Shown here: one piece after another, positions 22,361-32,516 of the stretch
How the letters are laid out: the number at the start of each line of letters is the position of its first letter
How positions within the stretch are numbered: position 1 is the stretch's first letter
Assembly: GCA_002771745.1 (NCBI GenBank)
Contig: PCUL01000441.1
Coordinates: 1,683 to 43,196 of the forward strand
DNA length: 41,514 nt
Source: Bacteroidetes bacterium CG18_big_fil_WC_8_21_14_2_50_41_14
GTDB lineage: Bacteria > Bacteroidota > Bacteroidia > Bacteroidales > F082
Direction of reading: 5' to 3'
Made by a program: the position numbers and the translations under genes
Notes under the pieces: generated by a model
Database searches by the model: none
Told to the model about the DNA's origin: nothing
The model's input: the letters and a program-made list of their open reading frames with translations, nothing else

Positions 22361-24253
22361 TCAAACGGGGAGAGTAAAGGTAAAAACGCTTCCCTTTCCT
22401 TCGGTGCTTTTAATGGTGATACTTCCTCCCATCTTTTTTATAAAATCATGACACAACACCAAACCAATTCCAGTACCTTTTTCCTGATTTGTGCCGGGTC
22501 GTGTTATAAACGAATCCAATTTAAAAAGTTTTGGCAGGTCGCTTTCGCTGATACCAAGTCCGTGGTCAATTACCGAGATACCAACCTCATGTTCCAGGCG
22601 GACGACTTTTATCAACACGGTTCCACCGGGATGCGAAAATTTTATGGCATTTGAAATCAGGTTTCGCAACACCACCAAAAACATATTTCGGTCGATGTTG
22701 GCCATGATATCCTGATCAACTTCATTGGTGATGGTGATCTGTTTTTCGAGCGCATTGTTTTCGAGGAGCCGGATTGTTTCTTCCACAAGCGGCAAAATTT
22801 TCAACTGATTGGGTTGAAATAAAAATGAATTGGTTTGCAGGCGTGCCCAGTCGAGCAGGTTTTCGAGCAATTTAAATCCCTGTAATGAAGACTGGTGCAG
22901 CGATTCAAGAAATTCCTTGATTTGTTTTTCATCGTAGAGTTCGAGGTTATCATGCAGAATTTCGGTAAACGAGATCATGATGCTTAACGGGCTTTTCAGG
23001 TCATGGGCGATCATGTTAAAAAACCGGTCCTTGGTGGCATTGGCAAGTTCTAATTCTTTGTTTTTGTGAGCTATGATACTGTTTTTTGCCTGTAGCTTTT
23101 TATTCAGATTTGTTTTATTCCGGTTATTCCGCCATTGTAGCAACACTACCAACAAAAATAAAAGCGCTCCCGAAGTATAGATGCTGATCCACAGGTTTTT
23201 GTTTTTAAGCTCCTGTTTTTGCTTGTCAAAAGTTAGCTGAAGAGCCCGGTTTTCAGCCTCTTTTTGAAGCAGGTGCAGGTGGTTCATCTCGCTGGCTTGT
23301 TCTTTACTAAAAAGGCTGTCGGTATACGATTTGTAATCAACATAATACCGGTAGGCCAGCAGATAATTGTTTTGGCGAAAATAGATGTCAGAAAGAATGA
23401 GGGAGATGTTTTGTAGATCCCAAAGTGTATTTAATTCATGTGCCAGCGAATCACTTTTAATCGCATATTTTAATGCCTGATTCGAATTGCCCAGCATGAG
23501 CGACGATTGGGCCATTCCTGCCAGAGCATAACACAACTCCCATTTATTGTCGAAGGTGCTACTTTCAATAACAACTGAAAACTCCTTGAGCGAATTATGG
23601 TACTCTTTTTTATTCAGGTAAATGTTTCCCAACAGGTTTTTATTTAGCATATATTCTGTTGTATCGCCCATTAGTTTACATAGCAGGATGGCTTTGTTTA
23701 CACAGAACATGGCACTGTCGTATTCTTTCATAGCATTAAAAGTAATGGCCAGATTGAACCAGTTTCTTTCCTCAAGCAACGTGTCGTTAATGTTAATGCA
23801 AATGGATATCGACTTTTTATGATTTAAGATGGCTTCATCGAATTTTTCCTGAATATTTAATATCATGGCCACATTGTTCAGCCCGGCAGCTATACCCCGA
23901 TCATCATATAATTCACGAAAAAGAGCCAGCGATTTAGTAAATTGATCCAGTGCTTTGTAATAATCGCCCTGAATGTACTGAACACCGCCGATTTTACTCA
24001 GAAGGGTAGCTTCCTCGAACTGGTTGTTTTGTTCAATACTGACATTCAATGCTTTTAAGTAGTAGAATTCAGCTGAATCGGGCTGTTCAAATTTTAAGGA
24101 ATCGCCTAAATGTTTAAAATAATCTCCCTGAGCCTGTTGGTCATAACCCGTGGCCTGGCTTTTAAACTTTCCCTGTTCAGGGTTAGATTGTCCAAAAACC
24201 ATGGATATTGAAAATAATAGAAATCCAAGAAAAAGGGAATTGGTGGCTTTCAT
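22361..24253 (-). CDS. TPR-type sensor histidine kinase
   Basis: 630 residues. A signal peptide or anchor at the N-terminus (MKATNSLFLGFLLFSISMVFG) precedes a periplasmic array of tetratricopeptide repeats (about 40-320). A short coiled coil, one membrane segment near 350-370 and a second coiled coil follow. HisKA has the phospho-acceptor in MIAHDLKSP (about 415), and the HATPase domain has NLISNAIKF and GTGIGLVLC. No receiver or DNA-binding domain is present. It is divergent from another histidine kinase at 24472 and no response regulator is adjacent, so its partner must be elsewhere. Confidence 0.88.
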   Translation of the reverse strand: MKATNSLFLGFLLFSISMVFGQSNPEQGKFKSQATGYDQQAQGDYFKHLGDSLKFEQPDSAEFYYLKALNVSIEQNNQFEEATLLSKIGGVQYIQGDYYKALDQFTKSLALFRELYDDRGIAAGLNNVAMILNIQEKFDEAILNHKKSISICININDTLLEERNWFNLAITFNAMKEYDSAMFCVNKAILLCKLMGDTTEYMLNKNLLGNIYLNKKEYHNSLKEFSVVIESSTFDNKWELCYALAGMAQSSLMLGNSNQALKYAIKSDSLAHELNTLWDLQNISLILSDIYFRQNNYLLAYRYYVDYKSYTDSLFSKEQASEMNHLHLLQKEAENRALQLTFDKQKQELKNKNLWISIYTSGALLFLLVVLLQWRNNRNKTNLNKKLQAKNSIIAHKNKELELANATKDRFFNMIAHDLKSPLSIMISFTEILHDNLELYDEKQIKEFLESLHQSSLQGFKLLENLLDWARLQTNSFLFQPNQLKILPLVEETIRLLENNALEKQITITNEVDQDIMANIDRNMFLVVLRNLISNAIKFSHPGGTVLIKVVRLEHEVGISVIDHGLGISESDLPKLFKLDSFITRPGTNQEKGTGIGLVLCHDFIKKMGGSITIKSTEGKGSVFTFTLPV

Positions 24254-24405
24254 TATTAGTTGTTAAGATTTCAAACGGATGGTTATATTATTCGGGATCA
24301 TATTACAAGTTGGCTAAATTATAAAAAACAAATCACCCGTACAACAGTATAATTCAGGCATTTCAATCAACTATTACTTTTTTACTTCTGAGTATAATGC
24401 GTCAT

Positions 24406-24413
24406 TATTTTTG
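24406..24413 (+). promoter_or_regulatory. -7 element (TATTTTTG) for the propeller kinase
   Basis: TATTTTTG fits the consensus, 58 bp upstream of the kinase ATG. No good -33 partner is found. The rest of the 218-bp divergent region shows nothing else I can name. Confidence 0.4.
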
Positions 24414-24471
24414 GTATTTTAGATGTTAGTTTATTTGGATAGAATCCTTTGAGAATAACTTACTTTTTAAA

Positions 24472-27400
24472 ATGAGTTTACATCCCATACGATCGATATT
24501 ACTTATTTTCCTATGGTTATATATCACTGATATGCATGCCATTGACGATAAATATTATCAAATCGACAAGCGAATTTTCATTCAACAGGGATTAAGTCAA
24601 AGCCGCATTTTGTCCATTATCGAAGACGATCGGGGGTTTATGTGGTTTGGTTCAGCCGATGGTCTTAACAGATATGATGGTTACGCCACTAAAATTTTCA
24701 GACACAAAGTAAACGACAGTACATCACTGCCGAATAATTTTATTAATTCAATGGTAGAGGATCAGGATGGAAATATTTGGGTTGGAACCAAGGATGGGGC
24801 GGCGCTTTTTAACCCTTATACCGAAACCTTTGTTTCGTTCAGAGAAACTGATTCGGCCAAGAATGAACTGGGTGCCAACCTGATATCCTCCTGTGCACTC
24901 GATAGTAACCAGGATTTGTGGTGTGGTACATTTGGTTATGGAATTTTTAAAATTGATCACAATACCTTTGAAAAACAGTACTTTTTATATAGCCCGGATG
25001 ATTCGCTGCACCTCAACCACATTTCAAAAATTTTTATCGACAGTCAAAACCACCTGTGGTTGGGTGCTTTTCATGACAATATGATGATCAGCTACGATAT
25101 TACCAAAGATGAGTTGGATAGATATCCCATGGAGGGAATTAAGGCATCCGAACACAAACAATTTAGACCCAACGCGTTTTTTGAAGACAGTCAGCACAGA
25201 ATCTGGGTCGGTTTGGTGGATTATATGTCAACAAAGGGAAGTTTATATTATATGGAAAGCGGCCAATCGTTATTTAGGAATTATAAGGATATCATTGAAA
25301 GCGACTTTGCAAGTATTTATTTTGACAGTTTTAATTCGATTGTATCCATAACCGGAAACAAAGAAGGGCAGTATTGGTTTGCAAGTTTGCTTAGCGGAAT
25401 TTTTAGTTTCAAATTTGGTGAAACACCGGTTGCCAACTATACTGTTTCGCCTCAAAAAGATGCTACCATCAACTTTCTTTGTTTAGGCAGTAACAACATC
25501 TTATGGATTGGCACCAATGGTTACGGAGTTGAATTGTCCGTCCCCGACAAATCGGATTTTAATCTGATTAGCAGCAGAATAAATTCAAGATTCCCCATTG
25601 CAAGTATTCGCACTTTTAACGAAGACGATTATAATTACTGGGTAGGAGGTTATAACGGACTGGTAAAAATCAGCAAGGATTTCGAGAAATTTGAAACGGT
25701 TTACGAAGGAAGTATCTATACCTTAGCAGGTGATATGCACGATAAAAATCTGTTGTGGGCCGGTTCGGAAGGTGGAGGTTTGCTGAAGTACAACAAGGAA
25801 AAAAACCTGTTTACCCATGTTGAACTGAACTCAGGTAAATTGGATGACTTTAACATTAAATACATTTACATAATAGTACCTTATTCCGACACTTTGCTGT
25901 TAGTAGGTACTGGCCAGGGACTGATTGGATACAATCCTCATAATCTAACCGTTACTCCTTTTCCGTATTTATCAAATCAGGGGACATTACTCGACATTAC
26001 GGTCAGAACTATTTCCAATGACAGATCAGGAAACATACTGATTGGATATATAGATGGCAAAATTGGACGATTGGACATGGCGCAACAAGTGGTTAAAAAT
26101 TACAGTGTCATTCCCGGTCTACAGGATGTAAATAGCTTTAATCCAATTAACTGCATTTATCAGGATCCTGAAAGTAATTTTTGGATAGCTACCACCAACG
26201 GACTCATCAAATACAATATAAATACCGCCGAACTCAGGCTTTATACCGAAGATGACGGACTGCCCAACAGTTTTATTTATGGAATTCTGCCGGATAAATC
26301 GGGCAATTTATGGTTAAGTACCAACAATGGAATTTCTTCGTTCTCGCCTGGCGACCAGCTTTTTAAAAATTTTGATGTAAGCGATGGACTGCAAAGCAAT
26401 GAATTTAATACGGGGGCTTATTTTGAAGGTAACAACGGAATGTTTTTCTTTGGCGGTATAGGAGGTTTTAATTATTTCAACCCTACGAAGATAAAACAGA
26501 ACAGCATTCCCCCAAAATTAGAAATTACCGGTATCAAAATTGACAATAAATACTTAAAATTAACCAAGGATCAACATACACATCAAACGCTTACAATTCA
26601 ACCTGATGAGGAAGTGTTTACCATTGAATTTGCAGGCCTCAGCTATATCAATGTGGACAAAAACCAGTATAAATACAAGATAGTTGAATTGAACCATGAC
26701 TGGGTGGATCTCGGCGGCCAGCATCAGATAACCTTTAATAACATGCCACCCGGCAGCTATCATCTGGAAATTCTGGCCTGCAACAACCATGGATTGTGGT
26801 TAACAAAGCCTTATACAATGACCATTGTTATCCTGCCTACCTTTGTTGAGTCGGTGTATTTTAAATGGTTACTTATATTGCTGATAATTCTGTTGGTGTT
26901 TTTGGGAGTCAGGATCAGGTTGCGTCAAGTTACAAAACAGAAAAACAGGCTGCAAATATATGCCGACCAGCAAACAGCCAGTTTGAAGGAAGCCAATAAA
27001 ACACTTAAGGAGGAAATCACAAAACATCAGACTACGGCCAATGAACTGGAAGCTTCCAATAAAACCAAAGACAAATTTTTATCCATTATCGCTCACGATT
27101 TGATGGGGCCGTTTAGCGTAATAGTTGGATTTTCTGAATTGTTGTTGGATCAAGATAATTCTATTGGCGAAGCCGAAAAACAGGCCTTTATTAAATCCAT
27201 TCACAACTCCACCAAAGAGCTCGTTTCGCTGTTAAACAATCTGTTGCAGTGGTCGAAACTCCAGAGCCGCTCATTAAAATGCAAACCACAACTTATCCAA
27301 TTGAAGAATATTATCGTTGAATCGAGCACCTTGCTGAGTGGAAATATTAATGAAAAACAGATCGATTTTAAAGTAGATGTAGCTGACGGCACAACCCTGT

Positions 27401-27759
27401 ATGCGGACAAAAATATGGTTTCTACCATCTTACGTAACCTGATTTCCAACGCCATCAAATTTACTCCCAACCACGGAATTATTGAAATAAAATCTGAAAC
27501 ACGCGATGATAAGGAGTTGATTACCATTTCGGATACAGGAGTTGGCATCCCCGATAAAAATCTGGAAAAGATATTCAACCCTGAGGAAACCATCACCACA
27601 AAAGGGACCAATAACGAATCGGGGACTGGTCTCGGATTGAGCCTGGTTTACGAGTTTGTGATCATCAACAACGGCAAAATATGGATTAAAAGCACGGTAA
27701 ACAAAGGCACAACATTTTATTTCACATTACCAAAAACCAATTCAGTTACCAAAATCTAA
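24472..27759 (+). CDS. two-component-propeller sensor histidine kinase without output domain
   Basis: 1095 residues. A signal peptide precedes a periplasmic double-propeller region of Reg_prop repeats (about 30-670), with motifs such as DDRGFMWFGSADGLNRYDG and GNIWVGTKDGAALFN. A Y_Y_Y domain (about 690-775) and one membrane helix (about 793-815) follow. A coiled coil, HisKA (SIIAHDLMGPF, near 880) and HATPase (NLISNAIKF, GTGLGLSLVYEF) end the protein. Classical hybrid two-component systems of Bacteroidota add a receiver and AraC-type domain after this point. Both are missing and the frame ends cleanly with the kinase. It is followed after 7 bp by GH92, so it probably senses a glycan-derived ligand. 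Confidence 0.9.
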   Translation: MSLHPIRSILLIFLWLYITDMHAIDDKYYQIDKRIFIQQGLSQSRILSIIEDDRGFMWFGSADGLNRYDGYATKIFRHKVNDSTSLPNNFINSMVEDQDGNIWVGTKDGAALFNPYTETFVSFRETDSAKNELGANLISSCALDSNQDLWCGTFGYGIFKIDHNTFEKQYFLYSPDDSLHLNHISKIFIDSQNHLWLGAFHDNMMISYDITKDELDRYPMEGIKASEHKQFRPNAFFEDSQHRIWVGLVDYMSTKGSLYYMESGQSLFRNYKDIIESDFASIYFDSFNSIVSITGNKEGQYWFASLLSGIFSFKFGETPVANYTVSPQKDATINFLCLGSNNILWIGTNGYGVELSVPDKSDFNLISSRINSRFPIASIRTFNEDDYNYWVGGYNGLVKISKDFEKFETVYEGSIYTLAGDMHDKNLLWAGSEGGGLLKYNKEKNLFTHVELNSGKLDDFNIKYIYIIVPYSDTLLLVGTGQGLIGYNPHNLTVTPFPYLSNQGTLLDITVRTISNDRSGNILIGYIDGKIGRLDMAQQVVKNYSVIPGLQDVNSFNPINCIYQDPESNFWIATTNGLIKYNINTAELRLYTEDDGLPNSFIYGILPDKSGNLWLSTNNGISSFSPGDQLFKNFDVSDGLQSNEFNTGAYFEGNNGMFFFGGIGGFNYFNPTKIKQNSIPPKLEITGIKIDNKYLKLTKDQHTHQTLTIQPDEEVFTIEFAGLSYINVDKNQYKYKIVELNHDWVDLGGQHQITFNNMPPGSYHLEILACNNHGLWLTKPYTMTIVILPTFVESVYFKWLLILLIILLVFLGVRIRLRQVTKQKNRLQIYADQQTASLKEANKTLKEEITKHQTTANELEASNKTKDKFLSIIAHDLMGPFSVIVGFSELLLDQDNSIGEAEKQAFIKSIHNSTKELVSLLNNLLQWSKLQSRSLKCKPQLIQLKNIIVESSTLLSGNINEKQIDFKVDVADGTTLYADKNMVSTILRNLISNAIKFTPNHGIIEIKSETRDDKELITISDTGVGIPDKNLEKIFNPEETITTKGTNNESGTGLGLSLVYEFVIINNGKIWIKSTVNKGTTFYFTLPKTNSVTKI

Positions 27760-27766
27760 TTCATTT

Positions 27767-30079
27767 ATGAGCAGGAAAGTAAACATGATGATGGCCATTT
27801 TCGTTGCCATTTTCAATAATTTGGCAGTAAGCCAGGAAGCGAATGCCGATCTCGCTTCGTTTGTAAATCCGTTTATCGGCACAAAAAATATGGGCCATAC
27901 ATTTCCGGGTGCAACGGTGCCTTTCGGGATGGTACAGTTAAGCCCTGAAACAGGAAACCAACCCATGTACATCAACGGACAATACAACAAAAAGGTGTAT
28001 AGCTACTGTTCTGGTTATCAATATAACGACAGCACCATTTTTGGATTTAGCCATACCCACTTTAGTGGAACCGGTCACAGCGACCTGGGCGATTTTCTGA
28101 TCATGACCACAACGGGTCGCCTCATGCTGGAGCCAGGGGAGGCTTCATATCCCGGCAGCGGGTATTTTTCACGGTTCTCACACGACCAGGAAACGGCTAC
28201 ACCAGGCTATTATCAGGTGGAGCTTTCAACCTATGGAATCAATGCCGAGCTTACAGCCACCGAGCGGGTAGGATTTCATCAGTATACCTTTCCCCAATCG
28301 GATAGCGCACACATCCTGCTCGATTTAATGGCTAACATTTACAATTACGATCATAAAAATGTATGGACATTTGTGCGTGTCGAAAATGACACGTTGATCA
28401 CCGGCTATCGCCAAACTACGGGCTGGGCGCGCACCCGAATACTGTATTTCGCAATGGTTTTTTCAAAGCCTGTAAAATCTTATGGACATAAAAAGTACGA
28501 CCACTCCCCTTACAAAGGTTTTTGGCGGAAGTTTAATGAATCGGAAAATTTTCCTGAGATGGCCGGAAGAAATATCCGGGCTTATTTCAACTTCAAAACC
28601 GAAGAAAGCGAGAAGATCAAAATCAAATTCGCCCTTTCAGCGGTAAGTACCGAAGGTGCTCTGAAAAACCTGCAGGCCGAAATTCCGGGATGGGATTTTA
28701 ACCAGATAAAAGACCAGGCCTGCCAAAAATGGAACAGGCAACTTGATAAAATTCAGGTAAAAACAACCACAGAAGTTCAACGGGAAACCTTTTATACCGC
28801 ATTGTATCACACCATGTTAAGCCCGGTGGTATTCGAGGATGTGGACAGCAACTATCGTGGTTTGGATGACAACATTCATCAGTCAGACGGTTTTACCAAT
28901 TACACCATTTTTTCGCTTTGGGACACTTACCGAGCATTGCACCCGCTTTTCAACCTGATTGAAACCTCGCGCAATGCGGACATGATCAACTCCATGCTGG
29001 CACATTACGATCAGAGTGTACACCACATGTTGCCGGTGTGGAGCCATTACGCCAACGAGAATTGGTGCATGATTGGATATCATGCGGTTTCGGTGCTGGC
29101 CGATGCTGCTGCAAAGGGTAACACCTCCTTTGACTTGCAGCATGCGCTGGAAGCGGCAAAAAGCACCTCGCAAGTGGCTTATCTTGATGGCCTTGGCGAC
29201 TATATGAAATTTGGCTTTGTGCCTGAAGACAAAAGTGCCTCCTCCGTTTCTAAAACACTGGAATATGCTTATGACGACTGGTGTATTGCGCAGTTGGCTT
29301 CCTTTTCCGGCGACAGCCTGACGGCATCCTTGTATTTGAAACGGTCATCCAATTACAACCATGCATTTAACCACAAATCCCGCTTTATGCAGCCCAGGTT
29401 ATCAGATGGAAGCTGGAAAAAACCTTTCGATCCGCTGCAAACCCACGACCAGGGATTTATTGAAGGTAACGCCTGGAATTATGGATTGTATGTACCACAG
29501 CAGGTTGACAGTCTGGTGAGCATGATGGGGGGCAAAGCAACGTTTTCGGTTCATCTCGACTCGCTGTTTACCATGCACCTCGACGACAGCTACTTTGAAC
29601 AAACCGAAGACATTACACGCGATGGTATTATTGGAAACTATGTGCATGGCAACGAGCCCGGACACCACATTGCCTACCTGTACAACTGGACCAACGAGCC
29701 ATGGAAAACGCAGTCAAGGGTGCGTATGATCATGGAAACCATGTATGGGGCTGCTCCGGATGGCCTTTGCGGGAACGATGATGCCGGACAAATGTCAGCC
29801 TGGTACATTTTTAGTGCGTTGGGTTTTTACCCTGTCTGCCCGGGTTCAGCGGAATATGCCTTGGGGAGTCCTTTGGTGAAAGAAGCGGTTATCCATTTTG
29901 AAAACGGAAACACGCTGAACATCATGGCTAAACATCAAAGCTCTGAAAATGTGTATGTAGAAAAGGTATATTTTAACGGCATGGAATTGCAATCGTCCTT
30001 TATAAATCATTTTGAACTCATGAAGGGAGGGGAGCTTTTATTTATTATGTCGCCGAACCCTGATTACGGCGATAGGTAA
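27767..30079 (+). CDS. GH92 alpha-mannosidase
   Basis: 770 residues with a signal peptide. The N-terminal beta-sandwich begins with FVNPFIGTKNMGHTFPGAT, a GH92 hallmark. The (alpha/alpha)6 domain carries GNEPGHHIAYLYNW (about 625-638), which holds a catalytic acid and calcium-site residues, and GNDDAGQMSAWYIFSALGFY near 665-685. The enzymes are calcium-dependent exo-alpha-mannosidases with inverting mechanism that trim N-glycans or yeast mannan. Linkage specificity cannot be read here. It is the second gene of an operon with the propeller kinase (7 bp gap). No SusC/SusD pair or other glycosidase is nearby, so this is not a full polysaccharide utilisation locus. Confidence 0.93.
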   Translation: MSRKVNMMMAIFVAIFNNLAVSQEANADLASFVNPFIGTKNMGHTFPGATVPFGMVQLSPETGNQPMYINGQYNKKVYSYCSGYQYNDSTIFGFSHTHFSGTGHSDLGDFLIMTTTGRLMLEPGEASYPGSGYFSRFSHDQETATPGYYQVELSTYGINAELTATERVGFHQYTFPQSDSAHILLDLMANIYNYDHKNVWTFVRVENDTLITGYRQTTGWARTRILYFAMVFSKPVKSYGHKKYDHSPYKGFWRKFNESENFPEMAGRNIRAYFNFKTEESEKIKIKFALSAVSTEGALKNLQAEIPGWDFNQIKDQACQKWNRQLDKIQVKTTTEVQRETFYTALYHTMLSPVVFEDVDSNYRGLDDNIHQSDGFTNYTIFSLWDTYRALHPLFNLIETSRNADMINSMLAHYDQSVHHMLPVWSHYANENWCMIGYHAVSVLADAAAKGNTSFDLQHALEAAKSTSQVAYLDGLGDYMKFGFVPEDKSASSVSKTLEYAYDDWCIAQLASFSGDSLTASLYLKRSSNYNHAFNHKSRFMQPRLSDGSWKKPFDPLQTHDQGFIEGNAWNYGLYVPQQVDSLVSMMGGKATFSVHLDSLFTMHLDDSYFEQTEDITRDGIIGNYVHGNEPGHHIAYLYNWTNEPWKTQSRVRMIMETMYGAAPDGLCGNDDAGQMSAWYIFSALGFYPVCPGSAEYALGSPLVKEAVIHFENGNTLNIMAKHQSSENVYVEKVYFNGMELQSSFINHFELMKGGELLFIMSPNPDYGDR

Positions 30080-30099
30080 CGAAAAAGGATGCGCTCTCA

Positions 30100-30345
30100 T
30101 TATTCCAACTCACGGTGTTTGTTGTCACAAAATGCCCCTTGTCCGCTATGGCGGCACATACACCATTTCACCAGTTGCGGTTCTTCAATTACTACCTTTT
30201 CGGGTTTAAAACGGGTACCTTTGTGCGATTCATCGCAAAATGGCTGATTAACTGATCGACCACAGGCACACCAAAAATAAATTCCCGGCTCCATGACCAG
30301 TTTTAACGAATGCTTTTGTACAATAATAGGTTGATCATCATCCAT
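30100..30345 (-). CDS. small protein with two CDGSH-type iron-sulfur motifs
   Basis: 81 residues with two copies of the CDGSH pattern: CACGRSVNQPFCDESH (about 26-41) and CMCRHSGQGAFCDNKH (about 62-77). Each offers three cysteines and one histidine for a 2Fe-2S cluster. Tandem CDGSH proteins are soluble redox or cluster-transfer proteins of unclear role. The second motif has GQGAF in place of the usual proline, a common variant of the second site. It lies 63 bp downstream of the carboxylase beta-subunit gene on the same strand and may be co-transcribed. It converges on the GH92 gene with a 20-bp gap. Confidence 0.88.
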   Translation of the reverse strand: MDDDQPIIVQKHSLKLVMEPGIYFWCACGRSVNQPFCDESHKGTRFKPEKVVIEEPQLVKWCMCRHSGQGAFCDNKHRELE

Positions 30346-30408
30346 GGCATAACTGATTGATACAGAAATTAAAATTCCACAAGAAACCTATTAGAAAACC
30401 GGATTAAG

Positions 30409-31944
30409 TTACAGAGGTATATTTCCATGCTTTTTTGGTGGATTGGAAGCCGATTTATTGGCCGTCATTTCAAGGGCTTCGAGAATTTTTAGCCGGGTAT
30501 CGTGTGGGTAAATGATTTCATCGATATAACCCAGTTGTGCGGCTTTGTATGGACTTGCAAAATTTTCGCGGTATTCGTCCACTGCTTTTTTTCGAGCTTC
30601 CGCGTTTAAGTCGTTCTTATAGATAATATTAACAGCCCCTTCAGGTCCCATCACGGCAATTTCAGCAGTAGGATAAGCATAATTCATGTCGGCGCCAATG
30701 TGTTTGCTCGACATCACATCATAAGCCCCACCGTAAGCTTTGCGTGTGATAATGGTAATTTTGGGCACAGTGGCTTCCGCGAAAGCGTAAAGCAACTTCG
30801 CTCCGTGCTTGATGATGCCACCAAACTCCTGGGTCGTTCCGGGAAGAAATCCGGGAACATCTTCAAAAGTAATCAGTGGGATATTAAATGCATCGCAAAA
30901 GCGCACAAAACGAGCCGCCTTGGTTGAGCTGTCGATATCTAAAACCCCTGCCAACACCTGTGGCTGATTGGCGACTATACCTACCGGTTTACCACCGATA
31001 CGGGCAAAACCAACGATAATATTTTGGGCATAATGAGGCTGTACTTCCAGAAAATGTTCGTGATCAATCACGGGCAGGATGATATCGAACATGTTATACG
31101 GTTTGTTGGGATCAATGGGAACCACAGTGTCCAACATGGAAATCTGGCGCTTATGATCATCGGTACAGATTTTCTGTGGCGGATCTTCCATGTTGTTGGA
31201 AGGTAAAAAGCTCATCAACTCACGTACCATCATCATGGCCTGTTCATCGTTATCAGCAATAAAATGAGCTACCCCGCTTTTTTTGTTATGCGCCATGGCA
31301 CCGCCCAGGTCTTCTTTCGTGACTTCCTCATTGGTAACAGTTTTGATCACATCCGGTCCGGTAACAAACATGTAGGAGGTTTCTTTCACCATCAGAATAA
31401 AATCGGTAATGGCAGGTGAATATACCGCGCCACCAGCACAAGCGCCCAGAATGGCCGATATTTGAGGGATAACGCCTGAGCTTCGTACATTGCGATAGAA
31501 AATATCAGCATATCCGGCCAAACTTTCAACCCCTTCCTGAATACGTGCACCTCCTGAATCGTTCAGTCCAATCACGGGTGCGCCCATCTTCATGGCTAAA
31601 TCCATGATTTTGATAATTTTATCCGCATTGGCGCGACTTAACGATCCCCCAAAGACGGTAAAATCCTGTGCGAACACATACATCAAACGGTTTTCAATTT
31701 TGCCATAACCTGTTACCACACCATCACCTAGGAATTTAGTTTTTTCCATGCCAAAATCGGTGGAGCGGTGCGTAACAAACTTGTCTATTTCTACAAATGA
31801 TCCCGGGTCGAGCAACAATTTAATTCGTTCGCGTGCGGTTAAGCGCCCCATTTTATGTTGTTTGTCTATGCGTTCTTGTCCGCCTCCCAATTCGGCTTTC
31901 AGGCTTTTTTCTTCTAAGAGTTGTATTTTTGATGTTAACGGCAT
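30409..31944 (-). CDS. acyl-CoA carboxylase beta subunit (carboxyltransferase)
   Basis: 511 residues, the full length of PccB/MmdA-type carboxyltransferases. The N-terminal half binds the acyl-CoA ([20 protein letters not shown], about 125-145). The C-terminal half binds carboxybiotin ([20 protein letters not shown], about 365-385). It moves the carboxyl group from biotin to an acyl-CoA, most likely propionyl-CoA. Sequence alone does not exclude acetyl-CoA or methylmalonyl-CoA decarboxylation. The operon order biotin carboxylase - biotin carrier - beta subunit, with gaps of 7 and 49 bp, supports an ATP-driven carboxylase. Confidence 0.92.
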   Translation of the reverse strand: MPLTSKIQLLEEKSLKAELGGGQERIDKQHKMGRLTARERIKLLLDPGSFVEIDKFVTHRSTDFGMEKTKFLGDGVVTGYGKIENRLMYVFAQDFTVFGGSLSRANADKIIKIMDLAMKMGAPVIGLNDSGGARIQEGVESLAGYADIFYRNVRSSGVIPQISAILGACAGGAVYSPAITDFILMVKETSYMFVTGPDVIKTVTNEEVTKEDLGGAMAHNKKSGVAHFIADNDEQAMMMVRELMSFLPSNNMEDPPQKICTDDHKRQISMLDTVVPIDPNKPYNMFDIILPVIDHEHFLEVQPHYAQNIIVGFARIGGKPVGIVANQPQVLAGVLDIDSSTKAARFVRFCDAFNIPLITFEDVPGFLPGTTQEFGGIIKHGAKLLYAFAEATVPKITIITRKAYGGAYDVMSSKHIGADMNYAYPTAEIAVMGPEGAVNIIYKNDLNAEARKKAVDEYRENFASPYKAAQLGYIDEIIYPHDTRLKILEALEMTANKSASNPPKKHGNIPL

Positions 31945-31993
31945 GGTAGTAGATATTAGGTATTATTCGGTGAAATTGAAACAATAAACAGGA

Positions 31994-32509
31994 TTATTCA
32001 AGCATGATCAATGGTTGATGCCCATCGATGTTATCGCCTTCTTTTACCAGGACTTTTGTAATGAGCCTGTCTTTAACAACTTTGTATTCGCTTTCCATTT
32101 TCATGGCCGAAACAATGATCACGGTTTCGCCGCCTTTCACAAGGTCGCCTTCCTTAACGAGAATCTTGACAACCTTACCAGGCATGGGTGTAGAGATAAA
32201 ATTAAGGTCATCGTCTTCTGCCTTTCGGCGGCTATTTTTATACTTTGTCTCCGCATCAATAATTTCAATGTTAAAGGCATTGTACAAGGTGTTTACAAGG
32301 TATTTTTTGTTTTCTGTCGGGAGGAGTTCAACATTGTATGAAATGCCATCCAAAAGAATAGAATATACACCATGCTCAACCTCAACTATATCGATGGAGT
32401 ATATTCGGCCATCAATGCTCATTTCTGCAACATGTCCTTCTGTTTCAAGCAATTCTATTTGTACTGTTTCCTCGTCCAGTTTTATTTCGTAAGCCATATC
32501 ATACTTCAT
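31994..32509 (-). CDS. biotin carboxyl carrier protein
   Basis: 171 residues. The N-terminal 80-90 residues form a beta-rich segment without a clear family. The C-terminal biotinyl domain (about 100-171) has the lysine in AMKMES (about 136-141) that receives biotin, and the TPMPGKV start typical of the fold. It carries the carboxyl group between the biotin carboxylase at 32517 and the carboxyltransferase at 30409. The gap to the upstream gene is 7 bp. Confidence 0.9.
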   Translation of the reverse strand: MKYDMAYEIKLDEETVQIELLETEGHVAEMSIDGRIYSIDIVEVEHGVYSILLDGISYNVELLPTENKKYLVNTLYNAFNIEIIDAETKYKNSRRKAEDDDLNFISTPMPGKVVKILVKEGDLVKGGETVIIVSAMKMESEYKVVKDRLITKVLVKEGDNIDGHQPLIMLE

Positions 32510-32516
32510 TATGGTG

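Noticed and set aside
24472-30079. Complete polysaccharide utilisation locus
   Set aside because: There is no SusC/SusD pair, no further glycosidase and no hybrid regulator output domain nearby.
32028-32492. 154-codon plus-strand frame opposite the biotin carrier gene
   Set aside because: Serine-rich antisense shadow of a gene with a clear biotinyl domain.
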